From Pelomyxa schiedti (lineage: Eukaryota > Evosea > Pelobiontida > Pelomyxidae): DNA of 20,516 nucleotides. Made by a program: the position numbers and the translations under genes. The DNA lies in the NCBI GenBank assembly GCA_020536535.1, contig JAHLWZ010001088.1:1-20516 (forward strand), in the 5' to 3' direction. The notes beneath the pieces are model-generated. The model was not told where the DNA came from. It did not search any database and saw only the letters and a list, made by a program, of their open reading frames with translations. This document shows, in pieces, positions 20,292-20,516 of the stretch. The first letter of the stretch is position 1; each line of letters begins with the position of its first letter.

Positions 20292-20516
20292 ATGAGGCAT
20301 AACAACAGCACCGGTGCGGCTCACCACGACGACACAATCAACGACGGCGACAACAGCGACAACGTCGCCGCAGCGGCGGCGGAGGAGGAGGACAAGGGGG
20401 GGGCCCACCACGCCCGGCACCACAACCACACGAGCAGCAGCAGCAGGCACCACCACCACCACCACGACGGCGGGAGCAGCAGCAGCAAGCACCATCACCA
20501 CCACGCCACCCACTCC
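20292..20516 (+). CDS. His-rich low-complexity N-terminus of a gene cut by the window end
   Basis: An ATG at 20292 opens a frame of 75 codons that remains open at the last base. The peptide starts MRHNNSTGAAHHDD, passes an Ala5 run and an acidic EEED patch, then alternates Ser runs (SSSS) with His runs (HHHHHH, HHHHH). The GC-rich, repeat-laden first exon resembles those at 11597 and 19625-20035. A TATA-like element lies upstream. Function unknown; His-rich tracts may bind metals or serve as disordered linkers. It is not certain that translation begins here. Confidence 0.5.
   Translation, partial: MRHNNSTGAAHHDDTINDGDNSDNVAAAAAEEEDKGGAHHARHHNHTSSSSRHHHHHHDGGSSSSKHHHHHATHS

Noticed and set aside
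1-20516. Bacterial operon, phage or CRISPR interpretation
   Set aside because: The pervasive in-phase spliceosomal introns, the eukaryotic domains (SRA, talin FERM, XRCC3) and the absence of ribosome-binding-site spacing or repeat-spacer arrays argue against it.
20440-20516. CAC/AGC-rich tract as a stand-alone microsatellite
   Set aside because: It is in frame with an upstream ATG and encodes His and Ser runs, so it is described as part of a partial gene; it may still be length-variable.

Overview
The window is nuclear DNA of an intron-dense microbial eukaryote. Every multi-exon gene is interrupted by very short introns, mostly 35-100 bp, with GT-AG ends and a few apparent GC-AG ends. Joining exons by splice signals, reading phase and family similarity gives long proteins with recognisable domains, so most single reading frames here are only pieces of genes. 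A talin-type FERM domain, VIT-VWA and C2/CLU modules, a RAD51 paralogue and an SRA domain all fit a protist. Flavodoxin-ferredoxin fusions hint at an anaerobic or low-oxygen lineage. Talin suggests Amorphea (amoebozoan, breviate, apusomonad or opisthokont relatives). The exact organism cannot be named from the sequence alone.

Layout, left to right. 1-276: a possible last exon of a gene that starts outside the window. 332-1965 (+): SRA-YDG modified-cytosine-binding protein with a zinc-finger-like C-terminus. 2170-7221 (+): a 20-exon gene for a protein of about 1263 residues that joins a longin-like domain, a VIT domain, a VWA domain, a complete talin-like FERM module and the C-terminal domain of VIT-VWA proteins. 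7260-8545 (+): unrecognised protein of about 413 residues. 8696-10026 and 10150-11524 (+): tandem paralogues, each a flavodoxin-like domain plus a 2[4Fe-4S] ferredoxin domain plus a C-terminal membrane anchor. 11597-13637 (+): unrecognised low-complexity protein with one ordered helical island. 13956-18312 (+): a 25-exon gene for a C2 / CLU-like / TPR protein. 18351-20035 (-): XRCC3-like RAD51 paralogue, convergent with the previous gene. 20292-20516 (+): start of a His-rich protein, divergent from XRCC3 and cut by the window end.

The genome is compact, with gaps of 38-320 bp between genes. There is no sign of operons, and the neighbours do not form one pathway. The most noteworthy items are the VIT-VWA/FERM fusion, the duplicated tail-anchored flavodoxin-ferredoxin proteins, and the C2/CLU/TPR protein. 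Exon models were built by hand. Phases close in every gene, and the two ferredoxin paralogues independently give identical lengths for four internal exons, which supports the splice calls. No transcript data were available.
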